64,000 bases of DNA from CAVPGP01 sp963718065 (GTDB taxonomy: Bacteria > Actinomycetota > Thermoleophilia > Gaiellales > Gaiellaceae). Numbering within the stretch: the stretch's first letter is position 1; every line of letters starts with the position of its first letter. The notes beneath the pieces were generated by a model, which saw only the letters and a list, made by a program, of their open reading frames with translations, searched no databases and was not told where the DNA came from. A program made the translations under genes and the position numbers. Where the stretch lies: contig CAVQYE010000002.1 of assembly GCA_963718065.1 (NCBI GenBank), positions 30,371-94,370 on the forward strand, in the 5' to 3' direction. This document shows positions 1 through 8,788 of this stretch, one piece after another.

Positions 1-319
1 GGTCGTCCTGCTGCGCCACGGCAGGTCGACGACCGGTCGCCACCTGCTCGTCGTCGCGGAGGAGGACGCCGTCGCGGCCGCGGTGCCCGTTCTCGCGGCG
101 GTAGAGCTGGACGAGGTCGGCGCCGCGTCTCGTGGACGTCCTCGACGAAGACCGCGACCGAGAGCACCGTGTCGGGCACGTCGAGCACCGCCTCGGCGCG
201 GCGCGGGCTCTCTCGCGGCGAGGATGAAGCCGACCAGGTCGGCGCCCGCCTCGACCGCCGACGTCGACGTCCTCCTGGCGGGTCAGCCCGCACACCTTGA
301 CGAGCGGCCGCGAGATCAG
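1..319 (-). CDS. trpF: Phosphoribosylanthranilate isomerase (partial, frameshifted)
   Basis: Last gene of the trp operon; it runs off the left edge, so only the N-terminal part is present. The enzyme isomerises phosphoribosylanthranilate in the third step of tryptophan synthesis. Recognisable pieces on the minus strand, in different frames, are VKVCGLTRQEDVD (the KICG-type start of the TIM barrel), EAGADLVGFIL and GADLVQLY. At least two indels interrupt the frame. No ATG or GTG lies in a sensible position. The reading frame enters through a CTG at 319 that forms a CTGA overlap with a possible trpC stop. Alternatively the frame is continuous with trpC, giving a TrpC-TrpF fusion, or the CTG is a miscalled ATG. 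Identity is firm; the 5' end is not. Confidence 0.8.
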   Translation of the reverse strand, partial: MISRPLVKVCGLTRQEDVDVGGRGGRRPGRLHPRRERARAAPRRCSTCPTRCSRSRSSSRTSTRRGADLVQLYRRENGHRGRDGVLLRDDEQVATGRRPAVAQQDD

Positions 320-977
320 CTCGCGCAGCTTGCGCCCGGATCGGGCGCGCGCATCAGCGCGGTGCCGACGAGGATCGCGTCGGCGCCGGCGAGCTCGGCC
401 GCGGCGCCCTGGGCGCGCGTGTGCATCGCCGCTCTCGGCGATCACGACCCGGTCGCGCGGCGCCCGCGCGACCAGTCGCAGCTGCGCGCGCCGGTCGATC
501 GCGAACGTCGCCGAGGTCGCGGGCGTTGAGCCCGATCGGATCGGCGCCGAGGCGCGATCGCGCGCTCGAGCTCCTCGGCGTCGTGCGCCTCGACGAGCGT
601 GTCGAGCCCGAGCTCGCGCGGCGTCGCGCATGGAGCGCGCGCGGCGCGCGCGTCGTCGAGGTCGCGCAGGATCAGCAGCACGGCGTCGGCGCCGGCGCTC
701 CGCAGCTCGCGCAGGTCGCGCCTCCTCGGTGAAGAAGCCCTTCGCGAGGAGCGGCAGCGAGGTCGCCGCGCGCGCGGCGCGGAGGTCGTCGACCGAGCCG
801 CCGAAGCGGTCGTCGACGAGGACCGACATCGCCGCTCGCGCCGGCCGCGCTCGTAGCGACGCGAGCATAGGCCGCCGCGTCGGCGTCGGGACGCAGCTCG
901 CCCGCCGACGGCGAGCGGCGCTTGAACTCGGCGATCGCCCCGAGCCCGGCGCGCGCGAGCGCCTCGCGCAACCTCAT
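316..977 (-). CDS. trpC: Indole-3-glycerol phosphate synthase (frameshifted)
   Basis: Forms the indole ring from carboxyphenylamino-deoxyribulose phosphate in tryptophan synthesis. The N-terminus from the ATG at 977 reads MRLREALARAG followed by IAEFKRRSPSAG, the strand-1 motif with the catalytic lysine. Further on, in another frame, come LRELRSAGADAVLLI and ELGLDTLVEAHDAEELE, and near the end AGADAILVGTALMRA. These are the expected barrel motifs in order. At least three indels separate them. The protein lacks most of the roughly 45-residue N-terminal extension of many TrpC enzymes, so the start at 977 may be natural or the upstream part may be lost in errors. It follows trpD within a few bases. 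Confidence 0.82.
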
Positions 978-980
978 GCG

Positions 981-2006
981 TCACCGACTCGCGCTGCGAG
1001 AACGCGATCAGCCGCTCGAGCCGTCGCCGCCGCCGCGCCCGAGTCGACGGCTTCGCGCGCGTAGCCGAGGCCCTCGTGCAGGTCCGTCGCATGCCCGCCC
1101 GCGGCGATCGCGCCCGGCGGCGTTCAGCAGGATCGCGCCAGCGCGGGCCGCCGTTTCCGCCCTCGAAGACCTCGCGGATCCGCGCGCGTTCTCGCTCGGC
1201 GATGCCGCCGCGGAGCTCCCGCGGAGTCGCAGCGCGGGACGCCGAGCTCGACCGGGTCGATCTCGCGCTCGATGCACGTTGCCCTCGACGACCTCGCAGA
1301 CGAGGTTCGGCCCGGCGGGCGAGAGCTCGTCGATGCCGACGGCGCCGTGCACGACGAACGCGCCGCGCGCGCCGAGCCGCAGCGAGCACCTCCGCGATCG
1401 TGCGCACGAGCGTCCGGCGCGTAGACGCCGACGACCTGCGCGCGCGCCCCGGCCGGGTTCGTCAGCGGGCCGAGCACGTTGAAGACCGTGCGCGTGGCGA
1501 GCTCGCGCCGCACCGGCGCGGCGTGCCGCATCGCCGGATGGTGCGTCGGCGCGAACATGAAGCCGAAGCCGAGCTCGTCGATCGAGCGGGCGATCTGCTC
1601 CGGCGCTCAGCTCGAGCGCGAAGCCGAGCGCCTCGAGCACGTCGGCCGAGCCGGACGCCGACGAGACGGCGCGGTTGCCGTGCTTCGCGACACCCGCGCC
1701 GGCGGCGGCCGCGACGAGCGCGGCGGCCGTCGAGATGTTGAACGTCTTGCGCGCCGTCGCCGCCGGTGCCCGCCGTGTCGACGAGGTCGGCGCGCGTCGG
1801 CCGCACCGGCAGCGACGTGCGCGCGCATCGCCTCGGCGCAGCCGGCGATCTCGTCGGCGGTCTCGCCCTTGAGCGCGCAGCGCGACGAGGAAGCCGCCGA
1901 TCTGCGCGGAGGTCGCCTCGCCGCTCATGATCTCGTCCATCACCTCGCGCGCGTCCGTCGCGGGAGAGGTCGTGGCCGTCGAGCAGCCGCGCGAGTGCAT
2001 GCTGGA

Positions 2007-2010
<4 letters not shown>
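981..2010 (-). CDS. trpD: Anthranilate phosphoribosyltransferase (frameshifted)
   Basis: Transfers phosphoribosyl from PRPP to anthranilate. Motifs in order on the minus strand are VMDEIMSGEATSAQIGGFL, then KTFNISTAAALVAAAAGAG and KHGNRAVSSASGSADVLEALG (the GN and SSxxGSADVLEALG signature), then TRTVFNVLGPLTNPAGA, and a C-terminal HEGLGYAREAVDSGAA. They lie in several frames, so at least five indels are present. Homologues usually begin about 20 residues before VMDEIM; that frame starts with CTG-ATC-CAG at 2010, overlapping the trpG stop as CTGA, with no ATG or GTG nearby. The stop is probably the TGA at 981-983, just before the trpC ATG. Confidence 0.85.
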
Positions 2011-2570
<560 letters not shown>

Positions 2571-2574
<4 letters not shown>

Positions 2575-3801
2575 TGTCCCTCGGCGAGCTCGATCGCCGT
2601 CTCGAGCGCCGCGAGCTTGCTCAGGCACTCCTCGTGCTCGGCCAGGGGATCGGAGTCGGCGACGATGCCCGGCACCAGCCTGAAGGTAGGCGACTCCCTC
2701 TTGCGAGCACGACGTGCGGATCGCGATGCACGTGTCGAACGAGCTCGCCCGGGAAGCGCATAGCCGACGGCGCCGGCGTACGCGCCCGCGCCGATAGCCC
2801 TCGAGCTCGGAGATGATCTGCATCGCGCGGACCTTCGGAGCGCCGCTGACGGTGCCCGCCGGGAAGCACGCGCGGAGCAGGTCGAACGGCGAGACGCCGT
2901 CGCTGCAGCTCGCCGGCGACCTCCGAGACGAGGTGCGTGACGTGCGAGAACCGCTCCGGCTCGAGGAAGCGCTCGACCTTGACCGTGCCCGGCCCTGCAG
3001 ACGCGCGAGAGGTCGTTGCGGCCGAGGTCGACGAGCATCACGTGCTCGACCTGTCCTTCTCGGAGGAGAGCAGCCGTTCGGCGTCTCCCTCGCCGGGCTG
3101 GGTCGTGCCGGCGATCGGGTTGAGGCTGGCGCGCGGTCCCGTCCGCCTTGACGAGCGTCTCGGGCGAGGAGCCGACGAGCGCGATCCCGTCGAGCTCCAG
3201 CAGGAAGAGATACGGCGACGGGTTGACGCGCCGCAGCGAGCGGTAGACGTCGAGCGGCGTCACCGCCGGTTCGTCGCTCGGCCCGCTGCGAGAGGACGAT
3301 CTGGAATGCGTCGCCGTCGCGAATGTGCTCCTTTGCCACCTCGACCGAGCGCTCGTAGTCCGACCGGGAGGAACGCTGTGTCGTGCCGGCGCCCGCGCTG
3401 CCCGGCGGGGGCGGCTCGACGTGGCGTTCGAGGAGCTTCGCGGCCTCGCCCGGGTCGCCGACCAGCACCTCCGCGAGCCCGCGCGCATGGTCGAAGCGCA
3501 CGAGTACGTCGGCGATCACGAAGCGGCTCTCCGGCTGGTCAGGCCCCGTCGCCGGCAGCGGCACGGTCGGCTCGAGCTTGGCGACGTGGTCGTAGCCGAG
3601 ATAGCCGACGACAGCCCGGTTGGAGGCCTCCGCCTCGTCGAAGTCGACGAGCTGCGAGCCGCAGCCGACGAACGAGAAGCGCCCGAGCCGGCCTCGCTCG
3701 ACGGACTCGAGCAGGAACGACGCCCGGCCGGCCTCGCGCAGGCGGAGGTAGGCCCCGAGCGGGGTGATCAGGTCGGTTGCGATGGAAGTGGAAATCGTCA
3801 T
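2571..3801 (-). CDS. trpE: Anthranilate synthase component I (frameshifted)
   Basis: Converts chorismate to anthranilate, the committed step of tryptophan synthesis, with TrpG. From ATG 3801 the protein reads through a typical N-terminal half (SFLLESVERG, then RFSFVG, then VGYLGYD) into DGDAFQIVLSQR. After indels come PYLFLLELDGIALVGSSPETLVK, the chorismate-binding signature, then HVMLVDLGRNDLSRV, FPAGTVSGAPKVRAMQIISE and a normal C-terminus ending LAALETAIELAEGQ. Four or more indels break the frame. No Shine-Dalgarno sequence lies within 10 nt of the ATG; the only purine-rich stretch is inside the attenuator terminator stem, so translation may be coupled to antitermination. First structural gene of the operon. 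Confidence 0.9.
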
Positions 3802-3807
3802 CGGTAC

Positions 3808-3830
3808 GAAAAAAGACCCTCGCGGGTCTT
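3808..3830 (-). terminator. Attenuator terminator of the trp leader
   Basis: Read on the minus strand, AAGACCC and GGGTCTT form a 7-bp stem with a 4-base loop (arms at 3824-3830 and 3813-3819), followed by six T residues: a textbook intrinsic terminator. It lies between the Trp-rich leader peptide and trpE. Its 3' arm (GAGGGTC, 3815-3821) is also perfectly complementary to GACCCTC at 3845-3851, which gives a competing antiterminator. Confidence 0.85.
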
Positions 3831-3834
3831 CGGG

Positions 3835-3887
3835 TCGAGCGGGGGAGGGTCGTGCGGCTCTCTAGGCCAGGCTCCCGCCCCGCTCGA
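3835..3887 (-). promoter_or_regulatory. trp attenuator pairing segments
   Basis: Segment 1 (3878-3887, inside the leader-peptide codons for Leu13 to Gly16) and segment 2 (3835-3844) are perfectly complementary over 10 bp (TCGAGCGGGG with CCCCGCTCGA). The 7-nt stretch next to segment 2 (3845-3851) is complementary to the 3' arm of the terminator (3815-3821). A ribosome stalled at Trp11 would cover segment 1 and favour the antiterminator. Otherwise the 1:2 hairpin and the terminator form. This is predicted from base pairing only. Confidence 0.7.
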
Positions 3888-3924
3888 GGCGCCACGCCCA
3901 CCAGGAGAGAGTCGGGAAGGACAT
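3862..3924 (-). CDS. trpL: trp operon leader peptide, 20 residues
   Basis: A 20-codon reading frame from ATG 3924 to TAG 3862-3864. It has tryptophan at positions 8, 9 and 11 (sequence SWWAW), very unlikely by chance just upstream of trpE. A sigma-70-like promoter with perfect 17-bp spacing precedes it, and its -10 ends 7 nt before the ATG, so the transcript is probably leaderless and the ribosome would initiate on the terminal AUG. Ribosome stalling at the Trp codons would cover the segment at 3878-3887, freeing downstream segments to form the antiterminator. Confidence 0.85.
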   Translation of the reverse strand: MSFPTLSWWAWRLERGGSLA

Positions 3925-3931
3925 CGCCGTC

Positions 3932-3960
3932 AGCGTAAGCGAGCTTCGAGCGGGCCGCAA
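3932..3960 (-). promoter_or_regulatory. trp operon promoter
   Basis: On the minus strand, TTGCGG (3955-3960) and TACGCT (3932-3937) are separated by exactly 17 bases. The -10 element ends 7 bases before the leader-peptide ATG, placing the predicted transcription start at or next to that ATG. Confidence 0.65.
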
Positions 3961-3977
3961 GTGATTGAATCCGCCGG

Positions 3978-5031
3978 GTGCCGATCCCGCCGCTGCTGCG
4001 CGAGCTGCTGACGACCCCGGGCCCGTCCGGATACGAGGCGGCGGCCGCGGCCGCCTGGCGCGCGGCGGCCGAGCCATTCGCCGAGGTCTGGTCGGACGCG
4101 ATGGGCTCGTCCTACGCGAAGGTCGCCGGCACGGGCGGCGGTCCCTTGCTCGCGATCCTCGGCCACATCGACGAGATCGGGATCGCGATCACCCACGTCG
4201 ACGACAGCGGCAACCTCGCCTTCTCGGTGATCGGCGGCTACGAGCCGTCCACTTTGGTGGCGCAGAGAGTCGAGTTGATGACGAGCGACGGCGTCATCCC
4301 TGGTGTGATCGCACGGCGCCGGCTCTCGCCGGAGCAGCGCAAGGACGGCAAGAAGCCGCGAGCTCTCCGACCTGCACGTCGACATCGGCGCCATCGACCG
4401 CGACGACGCGCTCACACGCGTGTCGGTCGGCGATCCCGGCGTCCTAGCCGGCGCGCCCGAGGAGCTGCCGAACGGCCGCTTCGTGTCACGCTCGCTCGAC
4501 AACCGGCTCGGCGCGTACGTCGCGCTCGAAGCAGCTCGGCTCGTGTCCGAGGCGGGCGGCGCCCCCGGTGACGTGGTCGCCGTTGCGTCCGTCCAGGAGG
4601 AGGTCGGCGTCTTCGGCGCGCGGACAGTCGCGTTCTCGCTCGAGCCCCAGGTCGCGCTCGCGGTCGACATCACGCCCTCGACGGATATCCCGGGCGGCGA
4701 CGTGAAGCTCGGCGGCAAGATCGAGGTCGGCGCAGGCCCGGCGATCGCACGCGGGTCGACGCTGCACCCGCGGGTCTTCGAGCTGCTCCGCGAGACGGCC
4801 GAGGCGGAGAAGATCGAGCACTCGATCGAAGTGACGACCGCGCACACCTACACGGACGCCGACTATCTGCACCTGAGCCGCGGCGGAGTGCCCACCGGGC
4901 TCGTCTCCGTTCCGATCCGCTACACCCACACGTCGATCGAGCTCGCCCAGCTGAGTGACGTCGAGGGTGCGGCTCGGCTGATCGCGGCGTTCGCGCAGCG
5001 GCTCGCGGCCGACACCGACTTCTCGCGCTGA
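3978..5031 (+). CDS. M42 family metallo-aminopeptidase (one frameshift)
   Basis: Cytoplasmic dinuclear-metal aminopeptidase of the glutamyl aminopeptidase / endoglucanase-M family. It starts at GTG 3978; residues 1-20 carry the typical LLTTPGPSGYE motif. Metal ligands can be followed: GHIDEIG (His, Asp), SLDNRLG (bridging Asp), VQEEVG (catalytic Glu pair), AVDIT (Asp) and RYTHTS (terminal His). An extra base near 4357-4362 shifts the frame between the substrate-loop region and ELSDLHVDIGA; without it the protein is about 350 residues, as in the family. It is divergent from the trp operon and overlaps the next gene by 4 bases. Confidence 0.88.
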
Positions 5032-5924
5032 CGCGCGTCGTCGTCACGCACCCGACTCCGGCTCCGGCCGAGGAGCTCTTGCGGGCGACCGGCTGGGACG
5101 TTCGGAGCGGCGAGGACGTCGCCGGTGCGGACGGCGTGCTCGCGCATCTCACCGACGCGATCGACGGCCCGTTCTTCGAGCGCGCAGGCCCGCAGCTGCA
5201 GGTGGTCGCGAACTTCGCCGTCGGCGTCGACAACATCGACTTCGAGGCGGCGGCCCGCCACAGCGTCATCGTCACGAACACACCCGACGTCCTGACTCAG
5301 GCCGTCGCGGAGCACGCGCTCGCGTTGATGCTGGCCGCGGCGAAGCGCGTCGCGGAGGGCGACCGCCTCGTCCGCGCCGGCGAGTGGCACGGCTGGAGCG
5401 TCAACCCGATTCAGACGCTCGAGCTCGGCGGGCGAACGCTTGGGATCGTCGGACTCGGGCGCACGGGCCGGGCGCTGGCGCAGATGGCGGAGCACGGGCT
5501 CGGCATGCGGGTCATCTCGTCGCGCCCACTGCCGCTCGCCGACCTCCTGGCGGAGGCGGACGTCGTCTCGGTGCACGTGCCGCTGCGCGAGGAGACGCGG
5601 CACCTGATCGGTGCTGAGGAGCTGCGCGCGATGAAGCCGACCGCGATCCTCGTCAACGTCTCGCGCGGCTCGGTCGTGGACGAGGCGGCGCTGGCAGCAG
5701 CACTCGCCTCGGGTGAGATCGCCGCGGCCGCGCTCGACGTCTTCGAGGAGGAGCCGAAGGTGCACCCGGCGCTCGTCGGCCTGGCGAACGCCGTCATGAC
5801 TCCGCACGTCGCCTCCGCTACCGGCGAGACGCGGGCTGCGATGGCGCGCCTCGCGGCCGAGAACGTGATCGCCGTGCTCCGCGGTGACGGCCCGCTGACC
5901 CCCGTCGGTACGCTGCGAGCATGA
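5028..5924 (+). CDS. D-isomer-specific 2-hydroxyacid dehydrogenase (glyoxylate/hydroxypyruvate reductase type)
   Basis: NAD(P)H-dependent reductase of small 2-keto acids. Seen: the N-terminal substrate domain strand TRVVVTHPTP, NFAVGVDNID, the Rossmann motif GIVGLGRTG, VNVSRGSVVDE with the substrate Arg, DVFEEEP and a C-terminal TPHVASATGETR with the catalytic His. The first Rossmann-like strand (RVVVTH) is needed for the fold, yet no ATG/GTG/TTG precedes it; the frame opens with CTG at 5028 in a CTGA overlap with the M42 stop. The nearest conventional start (TTG 5079) would remove 17 residues including that strand. It overlaps the thiolase gene by ATGA. Confidence 0.85.
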   Translation: MTRVVVTHPTPAPAEELLRATGWDVRSGEDVAGADGVLAHLTDAIDGPFFERAGPQLQVVANFAVGVDNIDFEAAARHSVIVTNTPDVLTQAVAEHALALMLAAAKRVAEGDRLVRAGEWHGWSVNPIQTLELGGRTLGIVGLGRTGRALAQMAEHGLGMRVISSRPLPLADLLAEADVVSVHVPLREETRHLIGAEELRAMKPTAILVNVSRGSVVDEAALAAALASGEIAAAALDVFEEEPKVHPALVGLANAVMTPHVASATGETRAAMARLAAENVIAVLRGDGPLTPVGTLRA

Positions 5925-7072
5925 GTCGCTCGGTCATCCTCTCCGCGGTCCGGACGCCGTTCGGGAAGCTCGGCGGCGGGCTCGCCGGCCACGAGGCAAC
6001 GCAACTCGGCGCGCTCGCGATCGCGGCCGGGCTCGAGCGGTCCGGCGTCGAGGCGAGCGAGGTGCAGTACGTGATCATGGGCCAGGTGCTGCAGGGTGGC
6101 GCGGGCCAGGCGCCCGCACGCCAGGCGGCCGTCGGCGCCGGGCTGCCGATCGAGGTGCCCGCGGACACCATCAACAAGGTGTGCGCGTCGTCGCTCCGCG
6201 CTGTCGAGATCGCCGACTCGATGATCCGCGCCGGCGACGTCGAGGTCGTCGTCACCGGCGGCATGGAGTCGATGTCGAACGCGCCCTACATCCTCAAGCA
6301 GGCCCGCTTCGGCTATCGCCTCGGCGACGGGACGCTGATCGACCTGATGACCCACGACGGGCTCACGTCCTCGTTCGACGGAATGCACATGGTCTCGCAG
6401 GCCAGCTTCGTCGCGCGCGAGCTCGGCATCTCCCGCGAGATCCAGGACGCCTGGGCGCTCCGCTCACACGAGCGCGCGGCGGCGGCACAGGACGCAGGGC
6501 GCTTCGACGACGAGATCGTGGCGGTCGGCGATCTGGCGGTGGACGAATCGGTCCGGCGCGACACGACGCTGGAGCGGCTCGCGAGCCTGAAGCCGGTCTT
6601 CGATCCGGAAGGGACGACGACCGCAGGCAACGCGCCGGGCGTCAACGACGGCGCCTCGTGCGTCGTCGTCGCGAGCGAGGAGTGGGCGCGCAAGCGCGGG
6701 CTCGAGCCACTCGCGACCGTGCTCAGCCAGGGCTACGTCGCCGACGAGTTCGCCTATCTCGCGCGCACGCCGGCGCGGGCCGGCGCGATGGCGCTGGAGC
6801 GGGCGGGCAAGTCGATCGGCGACGTCGAGCGCGTCGAGATCAACGAGGCGTTCGCGTCGGTCGCATGGAACTCGACGAAGCTGCTCGGAGCCGACGAGGA
6901 GAAGGTGAACGTCAACGGTGGCGCCGTCGCGCTCGGGCATCCGATCGGCGCCTCGGGCGGGCGCATCCTCGGCACGATGATCCACGAGCTGCGCCGCAAC
7001 GGCGGCGGGCTCGGCCTCGCCGCGATCTGCTCGGGCGGCGGCCAGGGCGACGCGCTGCTGATCGAGGTCTAG
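5921..7072 (+). CDS. Acetyl-CoA C-acetyltransferase (thiolase)
   Basis: Thiolase that condenses two acetyl-CoA or cleaves acetoacetyl-CoA. 383 residues, full length. The nucleophilic Cys88 lies in NKVCASSLRAVE; further signatures are GGMESMSNAPY, the NEAFA loop, GGAVALGHPIGASGGR with the catalytic His, and CSGGGQGDA with the second catalytic Cys near the C-terminus. The start ATG overlaps the preceding stop, so it is co-transcribed with the dehydrogenase. With the hydroxybutyryl-CoA dehydrogenase at 8789 and the downstream acyl-CoA genes it fits short-chain beta-oxidation. The stop is shared tail-to-tail, through a CTAG palindrome, with the convergent ATP-grasp gene. Confidence 0.93.
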   Translation: MSRSVILSAVRTPFGKLGGGLAGHEATQLGALAIAAGLERSGVEASEVQYVIMGQVLQGGAGQAPARQAAVGAGLPIEVPADTINKVCASSLRAVEIADSMIRAGDVEVVVTGGMESMSNAPYILKQARFGYRLGDGTLIDLMTHDGLTSSFDGMHMVSQASFVARELGISREIQDAWALRSHERAAAAQDAGRFDDEIVAVGDLAVDESVRRDTTLERLASLKPVFDPEGTTTAGNAPGVNDGASCVVVASEEWARKRGLEPLATVLSQGYVADEFAYLARTPARAGAMALERAGKSIGDVERVEINEAFASVAWNSTKLLGADEEKVNVNGGAVALGHPIGASGGRILGTMIHELRRNGGGLGLAAICSGGGQGDALLIEV

Positions 7073-7932
7073 CCGGCCGCGGCCGAGACGGCGAGCGGCG
7101 GCAGGACCGGCCGTCCGGTGAGTGCCGTCACGGTGCGGGCGTAGACGTCCGCACCCGGTGCGTAGTCGGGCGAGAAGTCGACGGCGCCGTTCACCTCGAT
7201 CACGACCCAGCCTTCGCCGACCGGCAGCAGGTCGACGCCGACGAGATCGCCCTTCACGGCGCGCGCCGCCGCCAGGGCGAGGCGGCAGGCGTCGGCGGGC
7301 GGGTCGACGGGCACGCGCGTGGCGCCGAGCGCGACGTTCGTCCGCCACTCGCCGGGCGCGGCGACGCGGTTGATCGCGCCGACGACCCGTCCACCGGCGA
7401 CGACGATCCGCAGGTCCCGGCCCGCGGGCGGTACGAGCTCCTGGACGAGAGCGCCCGTCGAGTTGTACCAGGGGCGCTGCCGAACCCGGTCGAGCGAGCG
7501 CGAGAGCTCCTTGAGGCTGCGGCAGAGAAGGACGTCGCGCCCCCAGCTGCCGAAGCGCGGCTTGACGACCGCGGGCAGTTCGAGCTCCGGCAGCGGTCCG
7601 CCCGGCCAGATGTGCTCCGTCCGAGGGTGGGGCAGCCCCGCCTCGAGGAGCACCCGAGCCGTGATCAGCTTGTCGTGGGCCGCACGGAGCGTGAACGACC
7701 GGTTGAGGACGCGGATGCCGGCGGCTTCGAGCTCGTCGAGCGCCCAGACTCCCGGCTCGATGCCGTCGAGCGTGCGGAGGACATCGAGCCGTGCGAGAGC
7801 GAGGTCGCCGCGCACGAGCTGGGCGATCGCACGAGCGGGTGTCAGGGTCAACGACTCGACGCCCGCAAGGTGTTGGGCCGCGAGCCTCGCGGTCGTCTTC
7901 GACCCCTCGTGCGCGACCACGGCGAAGCGCAT
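7069..7932 (-). CDS. RimK/LysX-like ATP-grasp ligase
   Basis: 287-residue ATP-grasp protein that would join a carboxylate to an amine using ATP. Seen: an N-terminal pre-ATP-grasp region (FAVVAHEGSKT), the ATP-binding lysine motif LPAVVKPRFGSWGRDV, LVQELVPPAGRDLRIVVAGGRVVGAI, and the metal-binding end VGVDLLPVGEGWVVIEVNGAVDF with the Glu and Asn ligands. The overall shape fits the RimK/LysX group (ribosomal S6 modification, lysine or cofactor ligation). The substrate cannot be told from sequence, and no lysine-biosynthesis genes are adjacent. It stands alone, convergent with the thiolase and overlapping it by 4 bases. Confidence 0.75.
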   Translation of the reverse strand: MRFAVVAHEGSKTTARLAAQHLAGVESLTLTPARAIAQLVRGDLALARLDVLRTLDGIEPGVWALDELEAAGIRVLNRSFTLRAAHDKLITARVLLEAGLPHPRTEHIWPGGPLPELELPAVVKPRFGSWGRDVLLCRSLKELSRSLDRVRQRPWYNSTGALVQELVPPAGRDLRIVVAGGRVVGAINRVAAPGEWRTNVALGATRVPVDPPADACRLALAAARAVKGDLVGVDLLPVGEGWVVIEVNGAVDFSPDYAPGADVYARTVTALTGRPVLPPLAVSAAAG

Positions 7933-8027
7933 GCGCGGAGTGTGACGAGCATTTGGACCCTTCGTGGCCCGTCTACCGGACTGTCACCAGTTCGTCGCGA
8001 GGTCGTGACGCGGAGTTCGCCGAATCG

Positions 8028-8033
8028 TACGAT
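8028..8033 (+). promoter_or_regulatory. -10 element, probable leaderless start
   Basis: TACGAT ends 7 bases upstream of ATG 8041, and no ribosome binding site is present. The same TAnnnT to start-codon spacing of 6-10 bases recurs at ten other genes of the window. Confidence 0.45.
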
Positions 8034-8040
8034 GCGCCGG

Positions 8041-8586
8041 ATGGATCAAGAGGCCCGTCTGCGGCTCGACCACGAACAGACCCTGGCGCTCCTCCAGGAG
8101 CTGAACGAGACGCGCTTCAAGCTGCTTGCCCTGGTGCCGACGATCGCGGGCCTCGCGGTCGGCTTCCTTTCGGCGAACCGCCCCGCGGTCGAGCTGCTCG
8201 CACTCGGCGCGGTCGGCATGAGCGCGACGCTCGGCATCCTCATCTACGAGCTCCGGGCCGGTGAGATGAAGAACGCCCTCTCGCAACGGGCCGGAATCCT
8301 GGAGTCGCAGCTGCTGGTCTACGGACCGCTCGTCACCCCCGCCGCGCTGCGGCTCTTCGGCGCCTTCCACGTCACCCAACGGCGTGGCGTTGCGCTCGTC
8401 TTCGGCGCCGCGCTCGCCGCGTGGACCTACGTCGTTGCCTGGGGCGCTCTGCGGGCGATCTCGGTCGACCGGGCGCGAGACGTCGGTCTCGTCATCGGTC
8501 TCATCGCCGGGGCCGCGATCTTCGTCGAGGTGGAGCGGCTCGAAGCGCAGCGCGGGCAGGCGCCGGCGGCTGCGTCCACGCAGTAG
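8041..8586 (+). CDS. Small integral membrane protein, unknown function
   Basis: 181 residues. A charged N-terminal helix (residues 1-28, rich in Glu, Arg and Leu) is followed by hydrophobic segments at about 29-45, 52-68, 122-140 and 148-165, suggesting four membrane spans. I do not recognise the family. ATG 8041 is chosen because TACGAT at 8028-8033 ends 7 bases before it, a leaderless promoter arrangement repeated elsewhere in the window; the alternative ATG at 8032 would lie inside that -10 element. No Shine-Dalgarno sequence is visible. Confidence 0.6.
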   Translation: MDQEARLRLDHEQTLALLQELNETRFKLLALVPTIAGLAVGFLSANRPAVELLALGAVGMSATLGILIYELRAGEMKNALSQRAGILESQLLVYGPLVTPAALRLFGAFHVTQRRGVALVFGAALAAWTYVVAWGALRAISVDRARDVGLVIGLIAGAAIFVEVERLEAQRGQAPAAASTQ

Positions 8587-8788
8587 GAGGGCTTGGCGAA
8601 ACAGCCGCTGTGCCGCCGGGCCGCGCTGCTCGCCCCGATGCGGCGTCCTCGGTTGCGCCCGTAGGGCTCCGCCACGAACGCTCCCTGCGTCCTTGCCTCG
8701 GAACGAGCATCGCACCTCGACGACGAGCGAAGTTCCGCCAAACCCTCCAAACCCCGACCGGCTCGGCGGTTCGGATAGCTTCCGGCGC
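8587..8788. repeat. Intergenic region bounded by an imperfect inverted repeat
   Basis: A 202-base gap without a gene. GGAGGGCTTGGCGAA at its left (about 8586-8600) and TTCCGCCAAACCCTCC at its right (about 8732-8747) are near-perfect inverted copies enclosing about 130 bases of very high GC. It could be a miniature inverted-repeat element or a large stem structure. No coding potential stands out. Confidence 0.4.

Noticed and set aside
6181..8586. A single long plus-strand frame of 801 codons
   Set aside because: Its first part is a shadow of the thiolase and ATP-grasp genes; only the last 181 codons (from 8041) behave like a real gene with a promoter.
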